A stretch of DNA of 59,145 nt from assembly GCF_002968635.1 (NCBI RefSeq), contig NZ_PVBN01000019.1, forward strand, positions 1 to 59,145, read 5' to 3'. Of the stretch, positions 8,596 to 16,817 are shown in pieces (positions within the stretch are counted from its first letter, which is position 1; each line of letters starts with the position of its first letter). The position numbers and the translations under genes were made by a program. The notes beneath the pieces are model-generated. The model saw only the letters and a list, made by a program, of their open reading frames with translations, ran no database searches and was not told the DNA's origin. This DNA is from Neorhizobium alkalisoli (GTDB lineage Bacteria > Pseudomonadota > Alphaproteobacteria > Rhizobiales > Rhizobiaceae).

Positions 8596-9813
8596 GTGGC
8601 CATTCCCATGCCTAACCTTGTTGCGCTGCTCCTAGGAGCAGCGGTGGTTTTGTTTTTTTCATACGAGCGCTTCAACCGCGTCACTTACGAGGGCGGCCGG
8701 CAGTTGCAGCGTCTCGTCAACCTGTTGTCGCCGGACAAACTCCGTGCCCGGCGCATCGTCTTGCATGCCTATGCATTTTATGCCGTCACATTGTTGCTTA
8801 TCTACTTCTTCCTTTGTGCCTATGCCGAACTGCTGCCTAAGCTCGGCGGACCGGACCTTGAAGTCGGCGCAAGTCAGCTTCCCGTGACTCCTGTCGACGC
8901 TGCGGCCACCAGCACCACGGGCTTTGCTCCGGACGATGCCAGGGACGCCATCCCGTGGACGCAGCCGCTCTCGAGCGCGGCAATGCCGGCCGTCGCACGT
9001 GCGTACGATATCGGCATCGACTCATCCGTATCGCTGACAATAGCGCTGATCATGGTTGGCCTGGCGCCCACCTTTCCAATTCTGCGCAGCTTCGAAGATT
9101 GGATGCGGGCTGCCGCGCACCGGCTGGCAGGCATACCAACGCGCGTCATTGCGGCCGGTGAGGAACTCCGTCGACGTCATCTTGCGATCACCTTCGCCTC
9201 AGATGGAGGCGTCCTTGACAAACCCGCACTCCTCATTCCCAGGAGCGGCTGGGAGCGCATGGCCTGCTATTATGCAGTAGCAAAGGATCAGGTGAGTGAA
9301 CCCGAAGACTTCCGAGCCGACCTCGAACTGATCTTCGCTCTTTCGGCCTGGATACTCGACCGGAAGCTTAAACTCGGGAATATCTCTGTTCGCGAGCGTT
9401 TCAACCATCTTGAGGAGGAACTCCGCAAGCGCAGGGATCAACTGATTTTGGCGTTGGACGACCGGTCAAACTACGAAGGAGGCAAGTTTAATGAAGCCTT
9501 GGCGCCGGAAGGGAGCGGCGGCCAAGGAAGTCTGGGGGATCGTAAACGTGCAAGCTGGGAGCGACTCGTCTCAGACGCTGACGACCTCGCGGACGATCTC
9601 TGCATCTTGCTTTGCACTCTATGTGGAACACGAGATCATATCGAACTCCACAGCAGTATCCGACGACGCCTCCTCAAACCCACAAACCCTCGCCGCCAGA
9701 AAGCTGGACGAGTTCCTTGGCGAGCTTTTGCGCCCCACGCCGACGACAGGATATCGAAGGTCCTACGCCACAATGACATCGCTCTGGGTGCTCGGTGTCG
9801 TGATATTCGTTAG
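8596..9813 (+). CDS. N-terminal part of a large membrane protein, probably frameshifted near 9.6 kb
   Basis: The frame opens at GTG 8596 or ATG 8608 and gives about 405 residues. Hydrophobic helices lie near residues 8-25, 57-80 and 145-165, with a polar, acidic loop between the second and third. A soluble helical region follows (ERFNHLEEELRKRRDQLILA, then LVSDADDLADDLCILL). Beyond about base 9620 this frame turns Arg- and Pro-rich and loses structure. The +1 frame there becomes sensible and continues as the next entry. The two frames overlap by more than 320 bases, which is implausible for separate genes. I read both as one gene of about 650 codons with an indel. Function unknown. Confidence 0.55.
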   Translation: MAIPMPNLVALLLGAAVVLFFSYERFNRVTYEGGRQLQRLVNLLSPDKLRARRIVLHAYAFYAVTLLLIYFFLCAYAELLPKLGGPDLEVGASQLPVTPVDAAATSTTGFAPDDARDAIPWTQPLSSAAMPAVARAYDIGIDSSVSLTIALIMVGLAPTFPILRSFEDWMRAAAHRLAGIPTRVIAAGEELRRRHLAITFASDGGVLDKPALLIPRSGWERMACYYAVAKDQVSEPEDFRADLELIFALSAWILDRKLKLGNISVRERFNHLEEELRKRRDQLILALDDRSNYEGGKFNEALAPEGSGGQGSLGDRKRASWERLVSDADDLADDLCILLCTLCGTRDHIELHSSIRRRLLKPTNPRRQKAGRVPWRAFAPHADDRISKVLRHNDIALGARCRDIR

Positions 9814-10555
9814 CTTGGTCTGGAGCGTACTGCCTGGAAAATTTGAACACGAACTTGTCTGGAACACCCCTGGCAGCATCTATTCGCGCGCTTTGAGCAT
9901 CAGTTTTTATGCCTTCAACAATTATTGCATTCCGATGATCGTGACGCTCGCACTTCGGGACGCAGGGCTCCAGTCCCATCGTTGGCGCAACATCTCACAA
10001 AGTCATTGGACCTCATGGCTTCCGCAGGCGGTCATCTTGGTCTTCGTTTCCTGGGCAGTCGCCACAGTATTTGTTGTCGGGTTGACTCTTTGGAAAACGG
10101 GTTTGGATGCAGGCTGGGACGCCAATGAATATAACGTTTGGCTGACGCTGCGACGGACTTTTGAATATAATGCGCCCACACCTCTCCGCGGTGCCGTCCT
10201 GGCCCTGATCGTGATTGTCTTGCTTGATGCATGGTCCTCGCAGGCACGTATTCTTTCCCGAAAATCGCGCCGCCATTCAAGCGTGATCTGGGCAGCAAGC
10301 AGCGCGATGATCATGGGCATGTGCGGCGGCGTGACCCGTTACATTACCTCATGGGCCAGCAAATCGACGGCGACACCTAGCCTCGACGACATCGATCGCG
10401 GCCTAATTTTTTACTCAGCGATGTTTTCGGCCCTTGTAGGTTTCTTCGTCGTTTTTTGCATCGTCGAGGCGCTTTTGCACCAGCACAGCAACACAGAGCG
10501 CTTTCGCGGGACAAAGACATCCGCCAAAACGCCTAAAGCAACGATTGCGGAGTAG
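9491..10555 (+). CDS. C-terminal multi-TM part of the same membrane protein (frame +1), or a separate overlapping gene
   Basis: From about base 9625 onward this frame is well structured: a short soluble stretch (LAARKLDEFLGELLRPT), then six hydrophobic helices, among them LWVLGVVIFVSLVWS, YCIPMIVTLALRD, VILVFVSWAVATVFVVG, GAVLALIVIVLLDAW and FYSAMFSALVGFFVVF. The first 40 residues from ATG 9491 look like shifted-frame noise, although that ATG does have AAGGAGG about eight bases upstream. An internal ATG at 9773 is another possible start. It ends three bases before the next gene's ATG, so it belongs to the plus-strand operon. No transporter or enzyme family was recognised. Confidence 0.5.
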   Translation: MKPWRRKGAAAKEVWGIVNVQAGSDSSQTLTTSRTISASCFALYVEHEIISNSTAVSDDASSNPQTLAARKLDEFLGELLRPTPTTGYRRSYATMTSLWVLGVVIFVSLVWSVLPGKFEHELVWNTPGSIYSRALSISFYAFNNYCIPMIVTLALRDAGLQSHRWRNISQSHWTSWLPQAVILVFVSWAVATVFVVGLTLWKTGLDAGWDANEYNVWLTLRRTFEYNAPTPLRGAVLALIVIVLLDAWSSQARILSRKSRRHSSVIWAASSAMIMGMCGGVTRYITSWASKSTATPSLDDIDRGLIFYSAMFSALVGFFVVFCIVEALLHQHSNTERFRGTKTSAKTPKATIAE

Positions 10556-10558
10556 CTG

Positions 10559-11686
10559 ATGCGCGTCTTATTCGTCACGCTCATATTGGCCTTGCTTTTG
10601 GCACAGGCCCGCGCCGAGGCAGCGCGTAGCGAAACTCTGGACCGGGATCAAATCAGCGTCGGGGTCCGTGATGATGCCCGGCCGTTTATATGGCGAGATC
10701 CTGCCACCAACGACTATCTCGGTTTCTATTGGGATATATGCGCAAGTGCAGTTGAGCGCGCAGGCTACCACCTTAGGAAGACGGACGTCGACTCAAGCCG
10801 GCGAGCCGGGTTCCTGAATACGGGTGAAGGCGACTTCGACCTTCTCTGCGATCCCACGACGATCACGCTCAAGCGGATGCAGAATTTTGCCTATAACGGT
10901 CGGGCTCCTCATCTTGAGTTTTCGCCGATAATCTTCGTCGCCAACGGCTCTTACCTTCAGCTACAACGAGGCACAAATGCGGCAAAGGCAGCAGGGATCC
11001 TTCCGAAGGATGCCCCGGTTAATCCGTCATGTGACGCCATTATCAAGTGGCTGGAAGGCTTGGGAAACAAGCCGCCAGAAGAGTGGACCTGGTATGCAGC
11101 GACAGACACGGCGAGCGCTCCATCCGTGACGGACGGGGGCGGCCTGCTCGGTTGGCTCTCCGACACCTTTGATGTGACGCTTAGGCAGTCACCGGAAGGC
11201 GTTGGGGAGAAAACTAGGGCGTTCGAAATTTGGGGCTATGTCAAGGGGTCCACCATCGGGGAGACGCTCAACGATCAGGCTCCACGCCGATCGAAGCCCA
11301 ATTGGGTGATCTGTCCATGGGAAAGACCATCGCACCAAAAGGCAGCGGAAGACTTCTGCGATGGTCGACTTGCACGTTATTTCGGGGACGTTGACATAAT
11401 CAAAGCGGCGGTTGCGGAATACGGCGAAAAAACTGCCAAAACCTGCCCGGCCGACGAATCCGCAACCACCGTGGGCAGCTATGAGCCCTATGCCTTCGTG
11501 ATGTCGGCGCATCATTTCCCCGACTTCCCCGAGCGCCTCACTCTAGCGCTTTACGAGATGTTTGAGGACGGAACTATCGAGCGGCTGTTTGCAGGTCATT
11601 TTCCAAGAACAAAGAAATCCCAACACCTCAGCACATTATTGAGGATCAATCGAATCCCGGCCGGGGCTGCCGCACGGAACGACTGA
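10559..11686 (+). CDS. Exported family-3 solute-binding-like protein
   Basis: The 375-residue product has a clear signal peptide (MRVLFVTLILALLLAQARA). The start of an SBP_bac_3 fold follows: ISVGVRDDARPFIWRD, GFYWDICASAVERAGY and GDFDLLCDPTTITLKRM, the last matching the usual GxxDxxxxxxxxTxxR ligand-binding stretch. The middle (about 140-270) is longer than in amino-acid binding proteins and may be an insertion. The end, YEPYAFVMSAHHFPDFPERL, matches the second lobe. No ABC permease or ATPase gene accompanies it. A sensory or accessory role in the envelope cluster is therefore more likely than nutrient uptake; ligand unknown. It is the last gene of the plus-strand operon. Confidence 0.7.
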   Translation: MRVLFVTLILALLLAQARAEAARSETLDRDQISVGVRDDARPFIWRDPATNDYLGFYWDICASAVERAGYHLRKTDVDSSRRAGFLNTGEGDFDLLCDPTTITLKRMQNFAYNGRAPHLEFSPIIFVANGSYLQLQRGTNAAKAAGILPKDAPVNPSCDAIIKWLEGLGNKPPEEWTWYAATDTASAPSVTDGGGLLGWLSDTFDVTLRQSPEGVGEKTRAFEIWGYVKGSTIGETLNDQAPRRSKPNWVICPWERPSHQKAAEDFCDGRLARYFGDVDIIKAAVAEYGEKTAKTCPADESATTVGSYEPYAFVMSAHHFPDFPERLTLALYEMFEDGTIERLFAGHFPRTKKSQHLSTLLRINRIPAGAAARND

Positions 11687-12397
11687 TTTTCTTTGCATAT
11701 GAACTGACGCCCTGTTCGATAAGCTAAGTACCTGACAAACCGGCGTTGGAATCTATGGGCTTTTGGTTAGTCCAGTCTAGCCAAAGAAGGCGCTGACTTC
11801 TCGATTGTTAGTGTCCGATCAACAGAACATGGAATGTGCATCCGATGCAGCGCAACCGAGCCTGCCAACTCGCCAAGGGCTAATCGTTCCGAAGCCAACA
11901 ACGGTGAACAACGTTGGCACACGTATGGGAGATCGTGGTTAGCTTCAGTTTTGTCCGCGCAGAAGCACGAGGAGATAATGACTGCCCGCAAGGGAGCGCC
12001 GAAGGGGCGGACCTGCCCCACTTTAGGTACTATACGGTCGAAGCCGCCAAGTTATCTATCCTGACATCTAGAAACATACTTGCATCACCCGGTTCGCCTC
12101 ACTGAAATCGTGACGCCGCACCATTTCTCCCCCGGCATGTTCAATGGAGGGGGCGTCCACCCCATCGCTCACGCCTTGAAGGGATCTGAACCTACGACCC
12201 AGTAATAATTTTTCGTACCCAGAGGATTATCTATTTACTTCAGAGGCTTAACTAATCACAATTGAAGCTCGTGAGCTGATGGATTTACAGGGTGTTTGCA
12301 CAAAACCTCATGTCTATTGGAACGTGTTAGGAAACACCGTACGGCAAGGCGTGAGCGTTGAATGCTGTTGGCTCTAACCTATCCAAGTCGTTGCCGA
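11687..12397. other. Non-coding or decayed stretch between the envelope cluster and a pseudogene
   Basis: No open frame here has credible codon structure or family resemblance. At 12181-12203 there is a short string resembling a tRNA T-arm read leftward, but its stem does not pair. No integrase, transposase or inverted-repeat ends were recognised. The stretch looks like degraded island DNA. Confidence 0.4.
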
Positions 12398-13138
12398 TCA
12401 TAGACTGTCCAGCCAGCAGGGTGACTTCGTATAGTCCGCAGCATCCCGGGACTTACAATTGGGGCTCAGACTGGCGGCCGTCGCGTCCTTGAGGATGTCG
12501 TAGGTTGGAAGCTGCACCAAACTGACAATCTGGGAATGTTCTGATACCGCAATCAACCCATCTGTCGTAAAGGCGAGACCAAGCAGTCCTCTCCGACATC
12601 CCATGATCTTTTCTGGGCTACGGTGGAATAGACAAAGCCTTGGATGCCCCCTTCGCCGATACTCTTCTTAATGATTAAGCTGCTTCCGTCCTCATTTGGT
12701 TCAGCGAAGAAGACGATGTTATCGCCCTTATATATTGTTACCGGCTGACATAGCCCGGTTGGGATGTCACATGCCCCATTTCGACACGGTGTAGGAACTG
12801 TCCGTTGTGACGATCTGCTCCGTATCGCCGATGAAGAAGGCCGAGCTGACAGCTTGCGGGACGGTTGCAAGCCTGGCGTCCGACCAGTTTGTCCCGCCCA
12901 TCACCTTCTCAAAGTCGGCAAGTTCGACACGATCGGAAAATACCCTAATGGCTCGTTTGCCGGCTTTAGAAACCACCACGCAGTCAGCTTTATCAAGGCC
13001 GATTTGCTTGATATTACCATCCGTAACACCATTGAGCCGATCGGGCAGCATTCCCATCGATCGAAAGCCTCGACCAATACAGGGCACGAGAGCTAGAACA
13101 AAAAAATGTCCGAGCGATATCAGACACTTAGTGGGAAA
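12398..13138 (-). pseudogene. Broken beta-propeller-like gene, at least two frameshifts, abutting tRNA-Leu
   Basis: Three consecutive leftward frames form one protein-like sequence. The first (about 13090-12767) includes IGLDKADCVVVSKAGKRAI and FFIGDTEQIVTTDSSYTVSKW. The second (about 12780-12590) includes DIPTGLCQPVTIYKGDN and IVFFAEPNEDGSSLIIKKS. The third (12604-12398) includes LLGLAFTTDGLIAVSEHSQ. Repeated D..GLI.V or V.SK strand patterns suggest WD40 or other propeller blades. The frames switch near 12775 and near 12600. No start is seen before the tRNA, so the 5' end is missing too. It could instead be an intact gene with sequencing errors, but the missing start favours decay. Confidence 0.5.
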
Positions 13139-13225
13139 TGGTGCCCAGAAGAGGACTCGAACCTCCACACCCTTTCGGGTACCAGCACCTGAAGCTGGCG
13201 CGTCTACCAATTCCGCCATCTGGGC
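13139..13225 (-). tRNA. tRNA-Leu (anticodon CAG), CCA encoded
   Basis: Read leftward from 13225, the acceptor strand GCCCAGA pairs with TCTGGGC. The D-arm contains AATTGGTAGAC. The anticodon stem CCAGC/GCTGG encloses the loop TTCAGGT with anticodon CAG. A long variable arm (TACCCGAAAGGGTG) is typical of leucine tRNAs, and the T-arm contains GGTTCGAGTCC. Discriminator A and CCA are encoded at 13142-13139. The total of 87 bases fits the class II size. Its 3' end faces the accessory DNA on the left, which is the usual geometry for an integration site. Confidence 0.93.
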
Positions 13226-13326
13226 GACGGAGAGCCATGTACGGGCGTGGCCTCTCCCTGTCAACTGCCTTTTTGAAGTTTCCGTGTCAGTCGTGGAAAA
13301 ACCCTCGGCAGCGCCATCAAAGACCC

Positions 13327-13626
13327 TCAGGCCTCGCCGCCCTCCTTCGCTGCGCGATCCAAATGACCGAGATCGCGCTCCGGATCGATGACGTCGCGGA
13401 TCCGCTGCTTCAACTCCTTCGGTCCCGGGAAACCACCGTCGCGCCTGCGCTCCCAGATCAGTTGATCGTCGATGCGGATTTCGAAATTGCCGCCAGTGCC
13501 GGGAATGAGCGCCACCTCGCCGAGCGAGTCGCTGAAAGTCTGGAGGAGTTCCTGTGCCATCCACCCGGCCCGCAGCAGCCAGTTGCACTGTGTACAATAA
13601 AGAATGGTAATTCGCGGTTTTTCCAT
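13327..13626 (-). CDS. SelT/SelW/SelH-family redox-like protein
   Basis: The product has 99 residues from MEKPRITILY; a TTG nine codons upstream is the alternative. It opens with a beta strand followed by YCTQCNW, the CxxC redox motif that replaces the Cys-Sec pair in bacterial Rdx proteins. The rest fits the thioredoxin-like half-fold: ELLQTFSDSLGEVALIPGTGG, then IDDQLIWERRRDGGFPG and the conserved KELKQRIRDVIDP. The family is annotated as Rdx-type selenoprotein-like; a defined cellular substrate is not established. It stands alone between the tRNA and the divergent doxX-like gene. Confidence 0.85.
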   Translation of the reverse strand: MEKPRITILYCTQCNWLLRAGWMAQELLQTFSDSLGEVALIPGTGGNFEIRIDDQLIWERRRDGGFPGPKELKQRIRDVIDPERDLGHLDRAAKEGGEA

Positions 13627-13775
13627 GAGATTCGCCCTTTCGCCGATCTTCAAATCAATCTCACAATATTGTCACCTATAAAAGTCAAGTTTTGAAGGCG
13701 GACACCTCGACTTCGACGGCGCCTCGGTCAATTTGTGACGCGACGCACCATTGTTCCTAATCCAAGAGGTCCCCC

Positions 13776-14225
13776 ATGGCTCTCCAGTCCACGACACGCT
13801 CCCGCCTGATCATCCCGGCATTGTCCCCTGTCTATACCTCCGCCCATGAGATCGTCGAAACGATCCTGCGAGTGATTGCCGGTGTTTTGCTCGTCACCCA
13901 CGGCTTCGGCAAGATCACCAATCCCTTCGGCGCCGTCGGCATGGTGGAAAGCCTCGGCTTTTATCCAGGCGTCTTTTGGTCACCGCTGCTGGCCGCGACG
14001 GAATTTTTCGGCGGCATCCTCATCACCATCGGCCTCTTTACCCGCCCGGCCTCATTCGCGGCGATGATCGTGCTGCTGGTCACCGTCTACTTCCATGGGA
14101 TCGTCCGTGCCGAGGGTCTTGCCGGCGCAGAAAAATCCATCCTCTGGGCCGCAATCTTCCTGTTCTTTGCGCTGCGCGGCGGCAACAGCCATTCTGTCGA
14201 CGCCCGGATCGGCCGCACGTTCTGA
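13776..14225 (+). CDS. DoxX-family membrane protein
   Basis: The 149-residue product has four hydrophobic helices and the family-typical ILRVIAGVLLVTHGFGKI with the glycine-lysine turn, then LAATEFFGGILITIGLFTRPA and AMIVLLVTVYFHGI. These match the DoxX/YphA group of small inner-membrane proteins associated with oxidative or sulfur stress. The role of this copy is unknown. Start ATG 13776 follows an AAGAGG stretch. It converges with the dehydrogenase gene, whose stop is 30 bases away. Confidence 0.85.
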   Translation: MALQSTTRSRLIIPALSPVYTSAHEIVETILRVIAGVLLVTHGFGKITNPFGAVGMVESLGFYPGVFWSPLLAATEFFGGILITIGLFTRPASFAAMIVLLVTVYFHGIVRAEGLAGAEKSILWAAIFLFFALRGGNSHSVDARIGRTF

Positions 14226-14254
14226 CCTTTCGGCAAGGGCTGGGCGACGCTCGC

Positions 14255-15124
14255 TCAGCCTTTTCTTTCCAGCGCCAGCCGCACCACGGCTCCGAGATCG
14301 GCTTCGCCATGACCAAGCGCGGCGGCTTGCCTGAAACTCTGGCAGGCGGCTTCGATCGTCGGCGTCGCGACGCCCAGACGAGTGGCTACCTCAAAGACCA
14401 CGCCCATATCCTTGAGGACGCCCGAGACCGGAAAGCCAACTGTATCCGTCCGGCCGAGGATGACCGGCAGGCGGGACTTCATCGCGGGACTGGCAGCGGG
14501 GCTGCCGGACAGGATTTCGATCATCTTGTCAGACGAAAGGCCGGCTTTGCCGCCAAGCTCGATCGCTTCCTTCATGGTCTGCCAGAGACCCATCAGCATC
14601 ATGTTGTTGACGAGCTTTGCCGACGCGCCGTCACCCAGTTTGCCGACATGGAGAATCCGGTTCGACAGATACTCGGCAACCGGCTCGAAGCGGCGGAAAT
14701 CCTGATCGGCACCACCGATATAGAAGCCGGCTGTCCCGGCAAGCAGCATCTCCGGCCCCCCGGCAATCGGCGCGTCGAGAAGTGCCGCGTCCTTCTCGGC
14801 CATCACCGCCTGATGGGCGCGCAGTGTCTCCGGGCTGACCGTGCTCGTATCGACGATCAGCTTTCCGGCAGGATCGGCGAATGCGATCTCCTCGATCACG
14901 GCATGCACGGCGGCATCGTCAAGCAGAGCAAGAATGATGATGTCCGAAGCGGCCGACAGGGCGGCTAAGTCGCTTGCCGCGGCAATTCCAAGCGCGGACG
15001 CCTTTTGTTGGGAAACCCCGCTGCGGCTCCACCCGGTGACCGCGAAACCCTGCCCCGCGAGCCGCTCTGCCATCGCGCTACCCATGCGCCCTAGGCCGGC
15101 GATCCCGATCCGCTCCTTTGACAT
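14255..15124 (-). CDS. NAD(P)-dependent beta-hydroxyacid dehydrogenase (3-hydroxyisobutyrate dehydrogenase family)
   Basis: The 289-residue product begins with the dinucleotide-binding motif IGIAGLGRMGSAMAERL. It also contains the family motif DAPIAGGPEMLLAGTAGFYIGG and the catalytic-lysine region GDGASAKLVNNMM. Length and layout fit beta-hydroxyacid dehydrogenases such as 3-hydroxyisobutyrate, tartronate-semialdehyde or glyoxylate/succinic-semialdehyde reductases. Nothing nearby identifies the substrate; the neighbours are a DoxX protein and a GFA protein. It is monocistronic. Confidence 0.85.
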   Translation of the reverse strand: MSKERIGIAGLGRMGSAMAERLAGQGFAVTGWSRSGVSQQKASALGIAAASDLAALSAASDIIILALLDDAAVHAVIEEIAFADPAGKLIVDTSTVSPETLRAHQAVMAEKDAALLDAPIAGGPEMLLAGTAGFYIGGADQDFRRFEPVAEYLSNRILHVGKLGDGASAKLVNNMMLMGLWQTMKEAIELGGKAGLSSDKMIEILSGSPAASPAMKSRLPVILGRTDTVGFPVSGVLKDMGVVFEVATRLGVATPTIEAACQSFRQAAALGHGEADLGAVVRLALERKG

Positions 15125-15261
15125 CCTGATATCCCTCCCCTTCCATGCACTCTTGCGGTTAAAGCAGAACCGGCCGATTTCGTCTTCTTCATTTTACCCT
15201 GCAAGATGAAGGTCCGATCTTTCGTGATAGGCTTGCTGCGTTTCGAGGGAGCATAAGCCAT

Positions 15262-15726
15262 ATGGACGAGATCTATGAGGGCGGCTGTTTCTGCGGCCGG
15301 ATCCACTACCGCATGCACGGACAGCCGATGTTCATCCATTGCTGCCACTGTACCGATTGCCAGCGACAGACCGGTGGTGCCTTTGCCATAAACGCATTGA
15401 TCGAGGCCGAGCGGATCGAGATCATCAAGGACGAGCCGGTAGCCGTCACCATGCCGACAGACAGCGGTCATCCCCACGACATCTACCGCTGCCCTCAATG
15501 CCAGACGGCACTCTGGAGCGATTACGGTCGACGCGGGTGGATGCTCTTCATTCGGGTGTCGACTTTGGAGAGGCGCGCCGAATTTTTCCCCGACGTCCGC
15601 ATCTTCACCCGCTCGAAAGTTCCCTGGGTGAGGCTCCCCGAAGATGCTCAGATCTTCGACGAATATTACAGCACCAAGGCGCTCTGCCCTCTGAAAGCCT
15701 TGCACGGCGCGAGACAGCCAGGCTGA
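15262..15726 (+). CDS. GFA-family (Gfa/CENP-V) zinc-binding protein
   Basis: The 154-residue product carries the complete cysteine pattern of the glutathione-dependent formaldehyde-activating enzyme fold: GGCFCGRIHY, then HCCHCTDCQRQTGG and YRCPQCQTALWS. These cysteines bind two zinc ions in the family. Most such proteins have no proven substrate, and the formaldehyde activity of the founder has been questioned. It is divergent from the dehydrogenase gene. A second, shorter GFA protein is encoded at 29436. Confidence 0.87.
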   Translation: MDEIYEGGCFCGRIHYRMHGQPMFIHCCHCTDCQRQTGGAFAINALIEAERIEIIKDEPVAVTMPTDSGHPHDIYRCPQCQTALWSDYGRRGWMLFIRVSTLERRAEFFPDVRIFTRSKVPWVRLPEDAQIFDEYYSTKALCPLKALHGARQPG

Positions 15727-15742
15727 AGGCGGGCGCAGAGCG

Positions 15743-15772
15743 CTAAAAAGGCCCCCGAAATCCTCGGGAGCC
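15743..15772 (-). terminator. Rho-independent terminator of the stress operon
   Basis: Read leftward, GGCTCCCGA and TCGGGGGCC form a nine-pair stem with one G-U pair and a five-base loop, followed directly by TTTTT. It lies just past the stop of the DUF3618 gene at 15795, and also sits between convergent genes. Confidence 0.8.
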
Positions 15773-15794
15773 TTCGATGCGATCTCGACGCTAT

Positions 15795-16817
15795 TCAATG
15801 TGTGCGAGTGTCCGTGCGCCCTTCGCCCTTCGCGCGCTGAAAAGGTTTCGCTTCTTCGACGATGCGCTCCTTGGCCACATCATGGACTTCGGAGGCAACC
15901 GACGCAGCCTTCTCATAGACCTCGGACGCTACCTCTTCGGCCTTCTCGCGGACATCGGATGCTTTGGCGGCAAGCTGTTCGCGCATGTCATCGGCCATTT
16001 CTCCCATCATCTCGTCCTCGCGGCGAGTATTCGGGAGAGCAGCGCCGATCGCGGCACCAAGCGCGAAGGCGAGAGCACCTCCGATCAGCGGCTGATCCCT
16101 GAAGTGGCTCAGGATGGCGCTGTTCATATCGGATGCTTGGTCTCTTAGCGCGTCGGTTCTGGACATCGTGCCGTCCCGGACGGACCGGAAGCCCGCCGCC
16201 ACGGAACCACTCGCCTGGGATGCTGTCGCACCCATGCGACGCCACGCCTTTGCAACCCAGCCAGAGGCCTCGTCAAAGAGGCGGCCGGTTTCGTCGCGGA
16301 TGTCGTGGATCTGCTGGCCGGTGGCGTCGGCAAACCCGCGATAGGTGCGGCCGGCGTCGTCCATGAAATGGCCTGCTCTCCGTCCTGTCTCATCCGTCAG
16401 TGCCTTGAACCGGCTGCCGCCGTCGTCGGAAAAATGGCTGTAGCGATATTCGCCATCCATCTGTACCGGGCCGGTGCGGCGAACAGATCCCTTTACGGGA
16501 GCAAGAGGATAGCTCTCCTCCTCGTAATCGGAATGATCCACCTGCGCAGCTCTTGAACCTACCGGGTTTGCCATCAGCCAGGCCATGCCGACGCCCATCA
16601 GTGCGACCGGAATAGGATTGGTCTTCATGGCACTGCCGAGATTGGCGACATATTCGCCCCCACCGCTCGACTTTGCCCAGCCAAGCGCCTCATCGAGCAA
16701 CTGCCCCGGAGACATCTTGGCCTGGATGGCATCCATCCGTTCTTCAATACGACGGCGATCCTGATCGATCTCCCGTTCAAGCGCTTCAGCTTTCGCCTTG
16801 TCAGAAATGTCACCCAT
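15795..16817 (-). CDS. DUF3618-domain membrane-associated protein
   Basis: The 340-residue product has a DUF3618 module in the first 75 residues: EREIDQDRRRIEERMDAIQ, then SPGQLLDEALGWAK, followed by the hydrophobic IPVALMGVGMAWLMANP. The middle and end are amphipathic and charged, with coiled-coil-like runs (ASDVREKAEEVASEVYEKA) and a hydrophobic glycine-zipper stretch GGALAFALGAAIGAALP. Its ATG overlaps the stop of the holin-like gene by one base, so the two are translationally coupled. The family accompanies general-stress operons in rhizobia; molecular function unknown. Confidence 0.82.
   Translation of the reverse strand: MGDISDKAKAEALEREIDQDRRRIEERMDAIQAKMSPGQLLDEALGWAKSSGGGEYVANLGSAMKTNPIPVALMGVGMAWLMANPVGSRAAQVDHSDYEEESYPLAPVKGSVRRTGPVQMDGEYRYSHFSDDGGSRFKALTDETGRRAGHFMDDAGRTYRGFADATGQQIHDIRDETGRLFDEASGWVAKAWRRMGATASQASGSVAAGFRSVRDGTMSRTDALRDQASDMNSAILSHFRDQPLIGGALAFALGAAIGAALPNTRREDEMMGEMADDMREQLAAKASDVREKAEEVASEVYEKAASVASEVHDVAKERIVEEAKPFQRAKGEGRTDTRTH

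Noticed and set aside
12181..12203. tRNA T-arm-like string (CTGGGTCGTAGGTTCAGATCC on the minus strand, shortened reading)
   Set aside because: The stem flanking the TTCAGAT loop does not pair and no acceptor or anticodon arm is nearby. At most a remnant.
12767..13597. A 276-codon leftward open frame spanning the tRNA-Leu and the SelT-like gene
   Set aside because: Most of it is antisense to, or a shifted frame of, the SelT-like gene and tRNA. The text MAELVDAPASGAGTRKG is the familiar translation of a leucine tRNA. Only the part left of 13139 is protein-like and is covered by the pseudogene entry.
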